Shown: one piece after another, positions 42,689 to 51,928 of the stretch
Layout of the letters: every line of letters begins with the position of its first letter
How positions within the stretch are numbered: position 1 is the first letter of the stretch
From: Neopusillimonas maritima
Lineage (GTDB): Bacteria; Pseudomonadota; Gammaproteobacteria; Burkholderiales; Burkholderiaceae_B
Assembly (NCBI RefSeq): GCF_003576595.1
Contig: NZ_NQOU01000008.1
Location: forward strand, 1 to 64,000
Direction: 5' to 3'
DNA length: 64,000 nt
Position numbers and translations under genes: made by a program
Notes under the pieces: model-generated
What the model saw: the letters and a program-made list of their open reading frames with translations, nothing else
Database searches by the model: none
What the model was told of the DNA's origin: nothing

Positions 42689-44589
42689 GAGTTTGGGGTG
42701 GTATTCCCGACAAAATGGCGGTATTGGCGCGAAGTCGCGCAGCGATGCGCCATAGAGGGCCGGATGACGAAGGGTTCTGGGAAGATATTGAAAACGATCT
42801 GGGCCTGGCCCATGTTCGCTTGTCCGTTCTGGATGTCTCGCATGCCGGACACCAGCCCATGGTTTCCGCTTGCGGGCGATACGTACTCGTGTTGAACGGG
42901 GAAATATACAACCACTTGGCATTGCGTGAGCTGTTAACGATTCAGGGGCAGGCGCCCGATTGGCGTGGCCACTCTGATACAGAAACCTTATTGGCCGCCA
43001 TGGTCGCCTGGGGGATTGAGGCAACATTGAAATCTGCCGTGGGCATGTTCGCCCTGGCGTTGTGGGATCGCAGCGAGCGTGCGTTGTATTTGGCCCGCGA
43101 CCGGATGGGAGAGAAGCCGCTGTATTACGGGTTTACCGGTTCAACTTTGTTTTTTGCATCCGAATTGAAAGCGCTGCATCCCATTCCGGGTGTTGATTGG
43201 ACCCTTAACCGGGATGCGGTCGCATTAATGATGCGGCACAACTATATTCCGGCGCCGCATTCCATTCATCGGAATGTGCGCAAACTCATGCCGGGCAGCT
43301 ATTTGCGCTATACGCGTGACACCCTTCCAAATCAGTTCGACCAGCAGACAGTTTCGTATTGGTCTGCCTACGACGTCGCGCTTGATGGTGTGAAACAGCC
43401 CCTTGCCTTTAGTCGTGATGACGATGCGCTGGATGCACTCGACGGCGTGCTCGCTACATCGATCAGGGGTCAAATGATGGCCGATGTACCGCTGGGCGCG
43501 TTTTTGTCGGGCGGTATCGACTCCTCACTTGTGGTGGCAATGATGCAATCGCAATGCGCCGATCCGGTCAACACTTTTTCCATCGGCTTTAATGAACCCC
43601 GTTTTAACGAGGCCGAACATGCCCGCGCCGTGGCGGAACATTTGGGCACCCGGCATACCGAGTTGTACGTGTCGGCGCACGATGCCATGTCCGTCCTTCC
43701 AGACTTGCCGAAAATCTACGACGAGCCGTTTGCCGATGCGTCGCAAATTCCCACCTGCTTGTTAATGCGTTTGGCGCGTCAGCACGTGACGGTGTCATTG
43801 TCCGGTGACGGAGGTGATGAGTTGTTCGGGGGGTATAGCCGTTATCAACGAGCGATGTCGTGGTGGGATCGCCGCGCATCACTTCCCAGCTCGCTCAGCC
43901 AGACCGTAGGGCGTATGTCAGGCGGTGCTGCCCGCTGGATGCCTGGGGCGAGCAGGTCGCAACGTCTGGCCAAATTGGGGCACATTCTTACGGCGTCGGG
44001 CGCGGGGCCGTTTTACCAGCAGTTCGTGTCGTATCAAGGCGACCCGGCCTCATTTGTGTTGGGTTCAAAACTGCCACCCACACCGTTTGATAAAGCGACG
44101 AATCTTGCATTTTTTGACCACATCACCTGGCTTGATGCCGTAACGTATTTGCCCGACGATATTCTGGTTAAAGTCGATCGTGCCGCGATGGCCGTTAGCC
44201 TTGAAACGCGGGTGCCGATGCTGGATCACCGCGTTTACGCTTTTGCCCGGCGTTTACCGCAACAGTACAAAATTCGCGATGGCCAGGGAAAATGGTTATT
44301 ACGTCAATTATTGCATCGCTATGTGCCATCCGCCTTGGTCGATCGGCCCAAGAAGGGCTTTAGTGTTCCGTTGGGAGAATGGTTGCGTGACCCCCTTAGG
44401 GAGTGGGCCGCCTCTTTGTTGGATCCCGTTCAATTGAAGCACGATGGTTTGTTTGACGCCGATCGTGTTCAGCAGGAATGGCGTCGGCATTTGTCTGGTC
44501 GGGAGGACCGCAGCGGCCAATTGTGGGGAATCCTCATGACGCAAGCCTGGCTGGCGCATTATCGCGATAAAGGGTTAAGCGGTTTGTGA
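42673..44589 (+). CDS. asnB: AsnB-like glutamine-dependent amidotransferase (WbpS-like)
   Basis: This 638-residue class II amidotransferase begins with the nucleophile Cys2 (MCGIVGVWGG) and has RHRGPDDEG and NGEIYNHLALR in the glutaminase half. The synthetase half has the ATP pyrophosphatase loop FLSGGIDSSLV and SGDGGDELFGGYSRY. Such proteins in O-antigen clusters amidate uronic acids rather than make asparagine; WbpS of Pseudomonas O6 is the model. With TviB and TviC beside it, the likely product is an amidated GalNAcA residue. The reaction is inferred from context. Confidence 0.85.
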   Translation: MCGIVGVWGGIPDKMAVLARSRAAMRHRGPDDEGFWEDIENDLGLAHVRLSVLDVSHAGHQPMVSACGRYVLVLNGEIYNHLALRELLTIQGQAPDWRGHSDTETLLAAMVAWGIEATLKSAVGMFALALWDRSERALYLARDRMGEKPLYYGFTGSTLFFASELKALHPIPGVDWTLNRDAVALMMRHNYIPAPHSIHRNVRKLMPGSYLRYTRDTLPNQFDQQTVSYWSAYDVALDGVKQPLAFSRDDDALDALDGVLATSIRGQMMADVPLGAFLSGGIDSSLVVAMMQSQCADPVNTFSIGFNEPRFNEAEHARAVAEHLGTRHTELYVSAHDAMSVLPDLPKIYDEPFADASQIPTCLLMRLARQHVTVSLSGDGGDELFGGYSRYQRAMSWWDRRASLPSSLSQTVGRMSGGAARWMPGASRSQRLAKLGHILTASGAGPFYQQFVSYQGDPASFVLGSKLPPTPFDKATNLAFFDHITWLDAVTYLPDDILVKVDRAAMAVSLETRVPMLDHRVYAFARRLPQQYKIRDGQGKWLLRQLLHRYVPSALVDRPKKGFSVPLGEWLRDPLREWAASLLDPVQLKHDGLFDADRVQQEWRRHLSGREDRSGQLWGILMTQAWLAHYRDKGLSGL

Positions 44590-45713
44590 TGAATATCCTG
44601 TTTTTTGTCAGTTCGTTGAATGCAGGGGGGGCGGAGCGGGTGGCCGTGACCCTGGCAAACGCCTGGGCAGGTCAAGGCCATCGGGTAACGCTGGTGCCTA
44701 CTTACGGGAAAAAATCGGAAAGCTTTTATGAGCTTGGCCCTGATGTGCGAGTGCATTGGCTTATTGACACCATTGTCGGGTCGGTGCTTTATCGGCGGGC
44801 GCGGTATGCGGGAAAGTTGTTGGCTGTGCGAAAGACAATCCGTCGTGAGCAACCCGACGTCGTGGTGTCTTTTCTAACCAATGTCAATGTCACAGTGTTG
44901 GCGGCATCCATTGGTTTGAACGTACCCGTGGTGGTTTGCGAGCGTACCAATCCATCGGCCAGTCGCCATAGTCGCGGTGCGCTGCACGCTTTGCGAAAGA
45001 TACTTTATCCGCGGGCCAGTGCAATATGTGTGCAAACGTCGGCTGCAGAAGCTTATTTTCAGGCAAGGCTGGGCAAAAACCTTCCGTTGTTTGTTATTCC
45101 CAATCCGTTACCGGACGCCCTGGGTGGCGGTCCGCGCGCATCGTTGAACGCCGACGCCATGGGGCGCTATCGCCTGGTGGCTTTGGGACGTTTGGTTCCC
45201 GAGAAACAGTTTTCGCATCTAATACGTGTCTTTGCCGGGTTGGCCAAGCAGTTTCCCGATTGGGATTTGTGGGTCTACGGCGAGGGGCCGGAACGAACAC
45301 AGCTTGAATCATTAATTCAGCAGTTTGATTTAAACCAACGCATCTTCTTGCCCGGCACAACGGCGAATCCTTGGGATGTTTTGCGCGAAGGCAGTTTGTT
45401 TGCCATGACGTCTCGTGTTGAGGGGTTCCCCAATGTGCTGCTTGAGGCAATGGGCTGCGGCTTGCCCTGCATTGCTTACGATTGTCCAAGCGGGCCTTCA
45501 GAGATCATGGAGGGCGGTCGCGCAGGGGTGTTGGTGCCGCTGAACGATGAGCAAGGTTATGCGTCGGCGCTGGGCGCTTTAATGGCCAACCCAGGGACGC
45601 GTCGGCAGTTGGGCCAACTTGCGTTACAACGTGTTTTGCAGCGATTCAGCCGGCCGGTTGTCTTAACGCAGTGGAGCCAAATGTTTTCCAAGGTAGGGGT
45701 GCGTCATGATTAA
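44589..45713 (+). CDS. GT4-family glycosyltransferase
   Basis: This 374-residue GT-B fold enzyme has SSLNAGGAERVAVTLANAWA at the N-terminus, RLVALGRLVPEKQFSHLIRVF in the linker, and TSRVEGFPNVLLEAMGCGLPCIAYDCPSGPSEI (in part) at the donor site. The ATG overlaps the asnB stop by 1 base (TGATG); a GTG 3 bases earlier is possible. Its stop overlaps the next gene by 8 bases. The paralogous GT4 at 41519 has a similar layout (both have the D.PSGP/D.DTGP donor motif), so the two may be related duplicates. Confidence 0.85.
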   Translation: MNILFFVSSLNAGGAERVAVTLANAWAGQGHRVTLVPTYGKKSESFYELGPDVRVHWLIDTIVGSVLYRRARYAGKLLAVRKTIRREQPDVVVSFLTNVNVTVLAASIGLNVPVVVCERTNPSASRHSRGALHALRKILYPRASAICVQTSAAEAYFQARLGKNLPLFVIPNPLPDALGGGPRASLNADAMGRYRLVALGRLVPEKQFSHLIRVFAGLAKQFPDWDLWVYGEGPERTQLESLIQQFDLNQRIFLPGTTANPWDVLREGSLFAMTSRVEGFPNVLLEAMGCGLPCIAYDCPSGPSEIMEGGRAGVLVPLNDEQGYASALGALMANPGTRRQLGQLALQRVLQRFSRPVVLTQWSQMFSKVGVRHD

Positions 45714-48024
45714 ATCCCCCAAGGTGCATGTTGTGCATATTATCGGTGGGCTGGGGCAGGGGGGCGCCGAGACGGTGATGTATCGTTTACTGACGCAATC
45801 AACCGCCCGGTTTGAGCACACCGTGATCTCTTTAACGGATGCCGGCGTGTTCGGGCCGCGCCTTGAACAGGCCAATATTGAAGTTATTAGTTTGGGCATG
45901 TCTTCGGGGCGTGTTTCTTGGTCGGCGTTAAAAGCGTTATACCGTTTGTTGAAACAGTTGCGCCCGGATGTGGTGCAAACCTGGATGTACCATGCCGACC
46001 TCATCGGCGGGGTGGTCGCGCGGCTGGCCGGCGTTCGACATGTTGTTTGGGGTATCCGGAACTCGGGTGCACACCTTGAGCGAACCAGCCGGGCGGTGCG
46101 ACTTTCGGCCTGGCTGTGCGCGCGTTTGTCCGGATTGGTTCCGGCGGCCATTGTGGCATGCGCCAATGATGCAGCTGAACGGCATCAGAAGAAAGGATAC
46201 GCAGCGGCGAAAATGCAGGTTATTCCCAATGGCTACGATATGGCGCGGTGGTCGTCCGATGCCGCCACGCGTATCAAGCTTCGTGCACAGTTGGGTGTTT
46301 CGCTTAATACGCCGCTGCTCGGTGCAGTGGCGCGTTGGCATCCTTTGAAGGATCACGCCAATTTAATTGATGCTTTCTCTAAAGTGGTTCAGGCGCATTC
46401 ACAGGCCCGATTAGTGCTGGTGGGCGATGGGATGGATTCAGCCAATCCGGAGTTGATGGAGTTGCTCAGGCGGCACGGCGTCGAGGCGCAGGTGTTGTTG
46501 TTGGGTCGTCGTGACGACATTCCCGCGGTGATGAATGCATTGGATATTCACGTGTTGTCCAGTTGCGCGGAAGGGTTTCCGAACGTGGTGGCTGAGGCAA
46601 TGGCAGTGGGGGCGGCCAATGTGGTAACCGACGTGGGTGATGCGGCATACATTGTTGATGCGTTTGGTTGGGTCGCGCCGCCCCGGGATCCTGCCGCGCT
46701 TGCTCACTCCCTGGGTGAGGCAATTTGCGCCTTGGGTTCACCGGCCATGGCCGTGCGCTTGCAGAAAGGGCGTGAACGGGTACAAATAGAATTCAGCCTT
46801 GGCGCTATGGTGTCGCGATATGAAGGGTTATGGGCGAAGTTGGCCGGCGGCCGCCGCTTACTGATGGTGGTGAATAATCCGGCCTTTATCATGTCGCATC
46901 GTCTGCCCATTATTCAGGCGGCCCGCACCGCCGGCTACGATGTTCATTTGGCGACAATGGATGGGCCGGCAGTGGCGTCGTTGCGGGCGTTGGGCTTTAC
47001 GCATCATGTCGTGCCCATGAACCGTAGCGGCCGCAATCCCGTTAAAGAGATTTATACCGTTTATTCATTGTGGCGCCTGTTTCGTCGTCTGCGTCCGGCC
47101 ATTGTGCATACCGTCACCATTAAGCCTGTGTTGTACGGTGGTATTGCCGCACGGCTGGCCCGCGTTCCCGGTTTTGTAGCGGCAATTTCCGGTCTTGGGT
47201 TTGTTTTTACCGGTGCCGGCTTCAAGGCGCGGTCGCTACGCGTGGTTGCCACGTTGCTTTATCGAGTCGCCCTGGGGCATGGCAACAGTCGAATTATTTT
47301 TCAGAATCCCGATGACAGCCGTTTAATGCAGAAGTTTGGTGCCGTTCGCGAATCGCAAGTCGTCATGATTCGGGGTTCAGGCGTTGATATGCAGGCGTGG
47401 CCAATCGAACCCGAGCCGCCGGGGCCGCTTGTTGCGCTGATGGTGTCGCGCCTTTTGAAAGATAAAGGCGTTGAAGAGTTCGTGGAAGCCGCGCGGCTTT
47501 CCCAAACTCATCCATTAGGTGTGCAATGGAAAATAGCCGGAAGCCTCGACCCAGGCAACCCGGCCAGCATTTCCCCTGAAACCCTGGCTCAGTGGCGCGC
47601 AGAAGGGGTGGTGACTTTTCTGGGTGAGTGCGACAACATTGCCGGGCAATATGCGCAGTCGCATATTGCCGTGCTTGCTTCGTATCGCGAAGGGCTTCCC
47701 AAATCGCTTATCGAAGCTGCGGCTTCCGGGCGGGCTGTTGTCACAACCGATGTTCCCGGTTGTCGCGACGCGATCGTGCCGAACGAAACGGGGCTTTTGG
47801 TGCCGGTACAAGATGCTCCTGCGCTTGCGGCTGTCGTGCAAAGGTTGGCTGAAAATAAGGTGTTACGGCAAGCCATGGGGCAGGCCGGTAGGCGGTTTGC
47901 CGAACGTGTATTTGATATTCGCGAAGTGCAACGACTGCATCTGGAGACTTATGCGGTGCTGCTTGCGCGTAAGCGGCATACCCAGCCCAAACGCATCGAG
48001 CCCCGTTTGCCTGAGTCTGAATAG
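45706..48024 (+). CDS. Double GT4 glycosyltransferase fusion
   Basis: This 772-residue protein carries two complete GT4 modules in tandem. Module 1 (about residues 5-380) has HIIGGLGQGGAETVMYRLL, LLGAVARWHPLKDHANLIDAF and SSCAEGFPNVVAEAMAVGAANVV. Module 2 (about 385-760) starts LLMVVNNPAFIMSHRLPII and has HTVTIKPVLYGGIAARLA, ALMVSRLLKDKGVEEFV and ASYREGLPKSLIEAAASGRAVV. Module 2 resembles WbpU/PglA-type HexNAc transferases. Both donor-site regions look intact, so one chain may add two successive sugars. No stop or frame disturbance is visible at the junction, which argues for a genuine fusion. It is the last plus-strand gene of the cluster. Confidence 0.82.
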   Translation: MIKSPKVHVVHIIGGLGQGGAETVMYRLLTQSTARFEHTVISLTDAGVFGPRLEQANIEVISLGMSSGRVSWSALKALYRLLKQLRPDVVQTWMYHADLIGGVVARLAGVRHVVWGIRNSGAHLERTSRAVRLSAWLCARLSGLVPAAIVACANDAAERHQKKGYAAAKMQVIPNGYDMARWSSDAATRIKLRAQLGVSLNTPLLGAVARWHPLKDHANLIDAFSKVVQAHSQARLVLVGDGMDSANPELMELLRRHGVEAQVLLLGRRDDIPAVMNALDIHVLSSCAEGFPNVVAEAMAVGAANVVTDVGDAAYIVDAFGWVAPPRDPAALAHSLGEAICALGSPAMAVRLQKGRERVQIEFSLGAMVSRYEGLWAKLAGGRRLLMVVNNPAFIMSHRLPIIQAARTAGYDVHLATMDGPAVASLRALGFTHHVVPMNRSGRNPVKEIYTVYSLWRLFRRLRPAIVHTVTIKPVLYGGIAARLARVPGFVAAISGLGFVFTGAGFKARSLRVVATLLYRVALGHGNSRIIFQNPDDSRLMQKFGAVRESQVVMIRGSGVDMQAWPIEPEPPGPLVALMVSRLLKDKGVEEFVEAARLSQTHPLGVQWKIAGSLDPGNPASISPETLAQWRAEGVVTFLGECDNIAGQYAQSHIAVLASYREGLPKSLIEAAASGRAVVTTDVPGCRDAIVPNETGLLVPVQDAPALAAVVQRLAENKVLRQAMGQAGRRFAERVFDIREVQRLHLETYAVLLARKRHTQPKRIEPRLPESE

Positions 48025-48045
48025 CAGCGCGATCCGCAGAAATAG

Positions 48046-49449
48046 TCAGAACGGGAGTTGCGCAGCGGGAGCCAGTTTTTGCAATGCGCGGCGAAACTCC
48101 GCTTGAATGCGTTCCAGCGCCTGTTCGTTGTCGCCTTCAAACCGCAATACAACGACGGGCGTTGTATTGGACGCCCTTGCCAAACCGAAGCCATCTTTGT
48201 ATTCAGCCCGAACTCCGTCGATTTTGATGATTTCAGTTGCGGTGTCAAATTGCCCTTGGGCTTGCAGTTTTGCAATCAGGGTGTGCGGTTCACCTTCCTG
48301 CATGTGCAGCTTCAGTTCCGGCGTGGATACGCCTTTTGGAAGTGCTTCGAGCACTTCAGAAGGGTTGTGTGATGCGGACACAATTTCCAGTAAACGTGCC
48401 CCTGTGTAAAGGCCATCGTCAAAGCCGAACCAACGCTCTTTGAAGAACGTGTGGCCGCTCATTTCACCGGCCAGCGGAGCCCCTGTTTCCTGCAGTTTTG
48501 CCTTGATCATTGAGTGCCCGGTTTGCCACATCAAGGGGGTGCCGCCTGCGTCAAGAATGGCCTTACCGACATGGCGACTGCATTTCACGTCGAAAATAAT
48601 GGTTGCCCCGGGTTCGCGGGATAAAACATCACGGGCGTATAAAATCAATTGACGATCCGGCCAAATGATTTCGCCGGATTTTGTCACAACGCCTAAACGA
48701 TCGGCGTCGCCATCGAAGGCCAGCCCCAGTTCGCATTCGGTCTCTTGTACAGTGCGAATCAGGTCTTGAAGGTTTTCCGGGTCGGCGGGGTCGGGATGAT
48801 GATTGGGGAACCGGCCATCCACCTCGCAGAATAATTCGATTACTTCACATCCCAGCGCGCGAAACAGGGCCGGTGCTGCGACTCCCCCTACGCCATTGCC
48901 GCAATCAATGGCAATTTTCATCGGCCGCTTGAGCTTTATATCGCTGACAATGCGGCTGGTGTAGTCGGTAACAGGCGAGTAGATTTTCGTACTGCCTTTG
49001 TCTTTGTGTAAATGTGACTCGACGCCCGGCGCTTTGGCTGTTTGGGCCTGCTGCATCAAACCTTTCAAGGTTTGGATCTGTTCGCCGAACAGCGTTTTTC
49101 CGGCCATCATCATCTTGAAGCCGTTATAGTTCGAAGGGTTATGGCTTCCCGTAATGGCAACGCCCGATCCTGTTCCCAATGTGTGAGCCGCAAAATAAAC
49201 CAGGGGGGTGGGCACACACCCCAAATCGACGGTGTTGATACCGGAGTCTGTGAGGCCTTTTTGCAGCGCCTGGCTTAACTCAGGGCTGCTCAGACGCCCG
49301 TCGTAACCCACAACCAGCGTATCAACTTCGGCTTGCATGGCCATTTCAGCTAAAGCTGAGCCGAGCGCATAGGCAAAGTCTTCATGGATTTGTTCGGGCA
49401 CAGTGCCGCGGATATCGTAGGCTTTAAAAACGGCGTCGGAAACAGACAT
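48046..49449 (-). CDS. algC: AlgC-type phosphomannomutase/phosphoglucomutase
   Basis: This 467-residue alpha-phosphohexomutase interconverts hexose 1- and 6-phosphates for nucleotide-sugar supply (LPS, exopolysaccharide). Motifs are FKAYDIRGTVPEQI, the phosphoserine loop GVAITGSHNPSNYNG, the metal loop LAFDGDADRLGVV, the sugar-binding GEMSGH and the C-terminal RFEGDNE. I chose the ATG at 49449 (MSVSDAVFKAYDIRG), matching relatives. It is convergent with the double glycosyltransferase, 21 bases away, and fits functionally with the cluster. Confidence 0.93.
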   Translation of the reverse strand: MSVSDAVFKAYDIRGTVPEQIHEDFAYALGSALAEMAMQAEVDTLVVGYDGRLSSPELSQALQKGLTDSGINTVDLGCVPTPLVYFAAHTLGTGSGVAITGSHNPSNYNGFKMMMAGKTLFGEQIQTLKGLMQQAQTAKAPGVESHLHKDKGSTKIYSPVTDYTSRIVSDIKLKRPMKIAIDCGNGVGGVAAPALFRALGCEVIELFCEVDGRFPNHHPDPADPENLQDLIRTVQETECELGLAFDGDADRLGVVTKSGEIIWPDRQLILYARDVLSREPGATIIFDVKCSRHVGKAILDAGGTPLMWQTGHSMIKAKLQETGAPLAGEMSGHTFFKERWFGFDDGLYTGARLLEIVSASHNPSEVLEALPKGVSTPELKLHMQEGEPHTLIAKLQAQGQFDTATEIIKIDGVRAEYKDGFGLARASNTTPVVVLRFEGDNEQALERIQAEFRRALQKLAPAAQLPF

Positions 49450-49547
49450 AAGGGTTGCTCGTGATGAATCGGTGAAAATGTTGTAGTGTATTGTCGCAGG
49501 CAATTATGTCACAGGCCTGAAATCTTAAAAAAACAGGAATATTTTTG

Positions 49548-50972
49548 ATGGATCAGCTAGGTGAATTAGCCGCTTTGGTGGGGGCCGCCAATGTCATTAC
49601 GGGTGATGACGCACAAGGGTATCTTACCGATTGGCGCGGTCGTTACTCCGGTTCGGCGCTGGCGGTTGTGCGCCCCGGCTCCACCCAGGAAGTGGCCGAC
49701 GTCGTGAAATGGTGTGGGCGCCATCAGGTGCCGATTGTGCCGCAAGGCGGAAACACCAGCTTGTGTGGCGCCGCCACGCCGGATGACTCGGGGCATGCGT
49801 TGGTATTGTCGCTGGGTCGGCTGAACTCGGTGCGCGAAGTGGATACCGACAATGACACCATGGTGGTAGAGGCCGGCTGCATTTTGCAAACGGTTCAGCA
49901 GACGGCGCGCGATGTCGACCGCTTGTTTCCCTTGTCTTTGGCGGCTGAGGGCAGTTGCACGATTGGGGGTAATTTGGCGTGTAATGCCGGTGGAACCCAG
50001 GTGTTGCGCTACGGTAATGCCCGTGATTTGGTCCTGGGTCTGGAGGTCGTGACGGCACAGGGTGAAATATGGCATGGCTTGCGCGGTTTGCGTAAAGACA
50101 ATACTGGCTACGACTTGCGCGACCTGTTCATTGGCAGTGAGGGCACCTTGGGCATTATTACGGCAGCCACATTAAAGCTTTTTCCATTGCCTGTTGCGCA
50201 GTGTACGGCGCTTGTCGGGTTGCAAAGTGTGGAAGCGGCAGTCAGCCTTTTGTCGATTGCGCGTAAGGGGTTTGGCCCGGCTTTAACCGGTTTTGAACTG
50301 ATTGCGGGCAACTGTTTGCACCTGGTTACACACCACTTCCCGCAGCAAAGAATGCCTTTCGATGGCCCGTCGGCAGCGTTGCCCTGGTATGCCTTGCTTG
50401 AACTCTCCGACAGCGAAAGCGCCGATCACGCTCGTGAGCGGTTTGAAACGGTTGTTGGCGATGCAATTGAAGCGGAAGTAGTGGTCGACGCGGTCATTGC
50501 CGAAAATATTTCACAAAGCAAGGCTTTATGGCATTTGCGTGAAAGCATCCCTTTGGCGGAAAAAGAGCAGGGCAAAAGCATTAAGCACGACGTATCGGTT
50601 CCGGTGTCGTCAATGGCCGACTTCGTGCGCACTACCAATGAAGCGATTCAGTCGCGTTTTCCTGGTTTGGAGCACGTTATTTTCGGCCATTTGGGCGACG
50701 GTAACCTGCATTACAACATTGCACGCGGAACGGCGTTTTCAGAGGACGATTTGTTGGGCCAGCAAGAGGCGATTTACGACATTGTTCACCGCAGTGTCCA
50801 TCATTATCATGGGTCGATTAGTGCGGAACACGGTGTAGGGCAGTTAAAGCGTGATCTGCTCGACCAGTTTAAAGACCCGGTCGAAATGAAGCTCATGCGC
50901 CTGCTGAAGCAAACGCTGGATCCACACGGCATCATGAACCCGGGTAAGGTTGTGATATCGGAGGCGGGATAA
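49548..50972 (+). CDS. FAD-binding oxidoreductase (GlcD/D-2-hydroxyacid dehydrogenase type)
   Basis: This 474-residue protein belongs to the VAO-type FAD-linked family that oxidises D-2-hydroxyacids (D-lactate, glycolate or D-2-hydroxyglutarate). The FAD-binding half has VRPGSTQEVADVVKWC, VPQGGNTSLCGAATPD and GGNLACNAGGTQVLRYGNARDLVLGLEVV (in part). The C-terminal half has the metal-ligand histidines in HVIFGHLGDGNLHYNI and ISAEHGVGQLKRDLL, ending DPHGIMNPGKV. It starts at the ATG of 49548. It stands alone, so the substrate is undecided. Confidence 0.88.
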   Translation: MDQLGELAALVGAANVITGDDAQGYLTDWRGRYSGSALAVVRPGSTQEVADVVKWCGRHQVPIVPQGGNTSLCGAATPDDSGHALVLSLGRLNSVREVDTDNDTMVVEAGCILQTVQQTARDVDRLFPLSLAAEGSCTIGGNLACNAGGTQVLRYGNARDLVLGLEVVTAQGEIWHGLRGLRKDNTGYDLRDLFIGSEGTLGIITAATLKLFPLPVAQCTALVGLQSVEAAVSLLSIARKGFGPALTGFELIAGNCLHLVTHHFPQQRMPFDGPSAALPWYALLELSDSESADHARERFETVVGDAIEAEVVVDAVIAENISQSKALWHLRESIPLAEKEQGKSIKHDVSVPVSSMADFVRTTNEAIQSRFPGLEHVIFGHLGDGNLHYNIARGTAFSEDDLLGQQEAIYDIVHRSVHHYHGSISAEHGVGQLKRDLLDQFKDPVEMKLMRLLKQTLDPHGIMNPGKVVISEAG

Positions 50973-51017
50973 GGTCTTGCTTTACACCGCTGCCTTCTCG
51001 TTGGTTCCAGGGCGGTC

Positions 51018-51845
51018 TTATCGTGCCTGGCATTTGGGGCAGTAGTATGTGGTGCGCTGCCCCTGAACAATTTTTTTAATGGGTGTGTGGCAAACCCGGC
51101 AAGGCTGACCCGAACGGTTATAAACCGCGGCATGAATATCGAAATAGCTGCCGGGCGTTCCTGTAGCATTTACATAATCGCGCAGGGTACTGCCGCCTGA
51201 GTGCAAGGCGTCCGAGAGCGTACTTAGTACGGCTTCGTGCAATCGTGAACACCGCTCCCGAGACAAGCGGCCGGCTGCGGTTTTTGGGTTGATGCGTGCC
51301 CTGAACAAGGCTTCAGAAGCATAAATATTTCCCACGCCCACCACAACATCGCCGGCCAGCAATGCCGTCTTTATTGCCTGTTTTTTGTTTTTGAAGGCTT
51401 GGTGCAGCGTTGTTCCGGTAAAACCCGGGTCAAACGGTTCGATGCCCAAGTTGGCTAATAAAGGGTGGGTTTGTACAGGCCCGTTACCGTGGTCGTGCCA
51501 GAGTACCGCCCCGAAGCGCCGGGGGTCATGCAACAGAAAGCGCGCGTCATCGAATACCCATTCAACATGGTCATGTTTGCGTTTTATTTCGTCTAATGGC
51601 GCACGCCGAAGCGAGCCCGACATTCCCAGGTGAACGATCATGGTGCCGTTATCGAAACCAATTAACAAGTATTTCCCCCGTCTTTCACATCGCCGCACGA
51701 TTTGGCCGGCCACCGTTTGGCTAAGATGGGCGGGCACCGGCCAGCGCATACGCGGCTCGTGAACCACCAGGGAACGCAAGCGTCGGCCGGGCATGACAGT
51801 CGCTATTCCGCGACGGGTTGTTTCAACTTCAGGCAGTTCAGGCAT
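51018..51845 (-). CDS. mutM: MutM/Fpg, formamidopyrimidine-DNA glycosylase
   Basis: MutM excises 8-oxoguanine and nicks the abasic site. The 275-residue product starts MPELPEVE with catalytic proline 2 and glutamate 3, has GRRGKYLLI, HLGMSGSLR, the H2TH helix GVGNIYASEALF and the C-terminal zinc finger CRVCHTPIKK...YYCPKC. I chose the ATG at 51845, since the N-terminal proline must be residue 2; the frame runs 3 codons further. It is divergent from the TPR gene by 83 bases. Confidence 0.97.
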   Translation of the reverse strand: MPELPEVETTRRGIATVMPGRRLRSLVVHEPRMRWPVPAHLSQTVAGQIVRRCERRGKYLLIGFDNGTMIVHLGMSGSLRRAPLDEIKRKHDHVEWVFDDARFLLHDPRRFGAVLWHDHGNGPVQTHPLLANLGIEPFDPGFTGTTLHQAFKNKKQAIKTALLAGDVVVGVGNIYASEALFRARINPKTAAGRLSRERCSRLHEAVLSTLSDALHSGGSTLRDYVNATGTPGSYFDIHAAVYNRSGQPCRVCHTPIKKIVQGQRTTYYCPKCQAR

Positions 51846-51928
51846 CGGACACACTACTAATTGGAATGTTTGTGTTATTTTGCCATCATGCGCAAATCCG
51901 CTTGGCGCACTTGTGATGGTTGTGTTGA

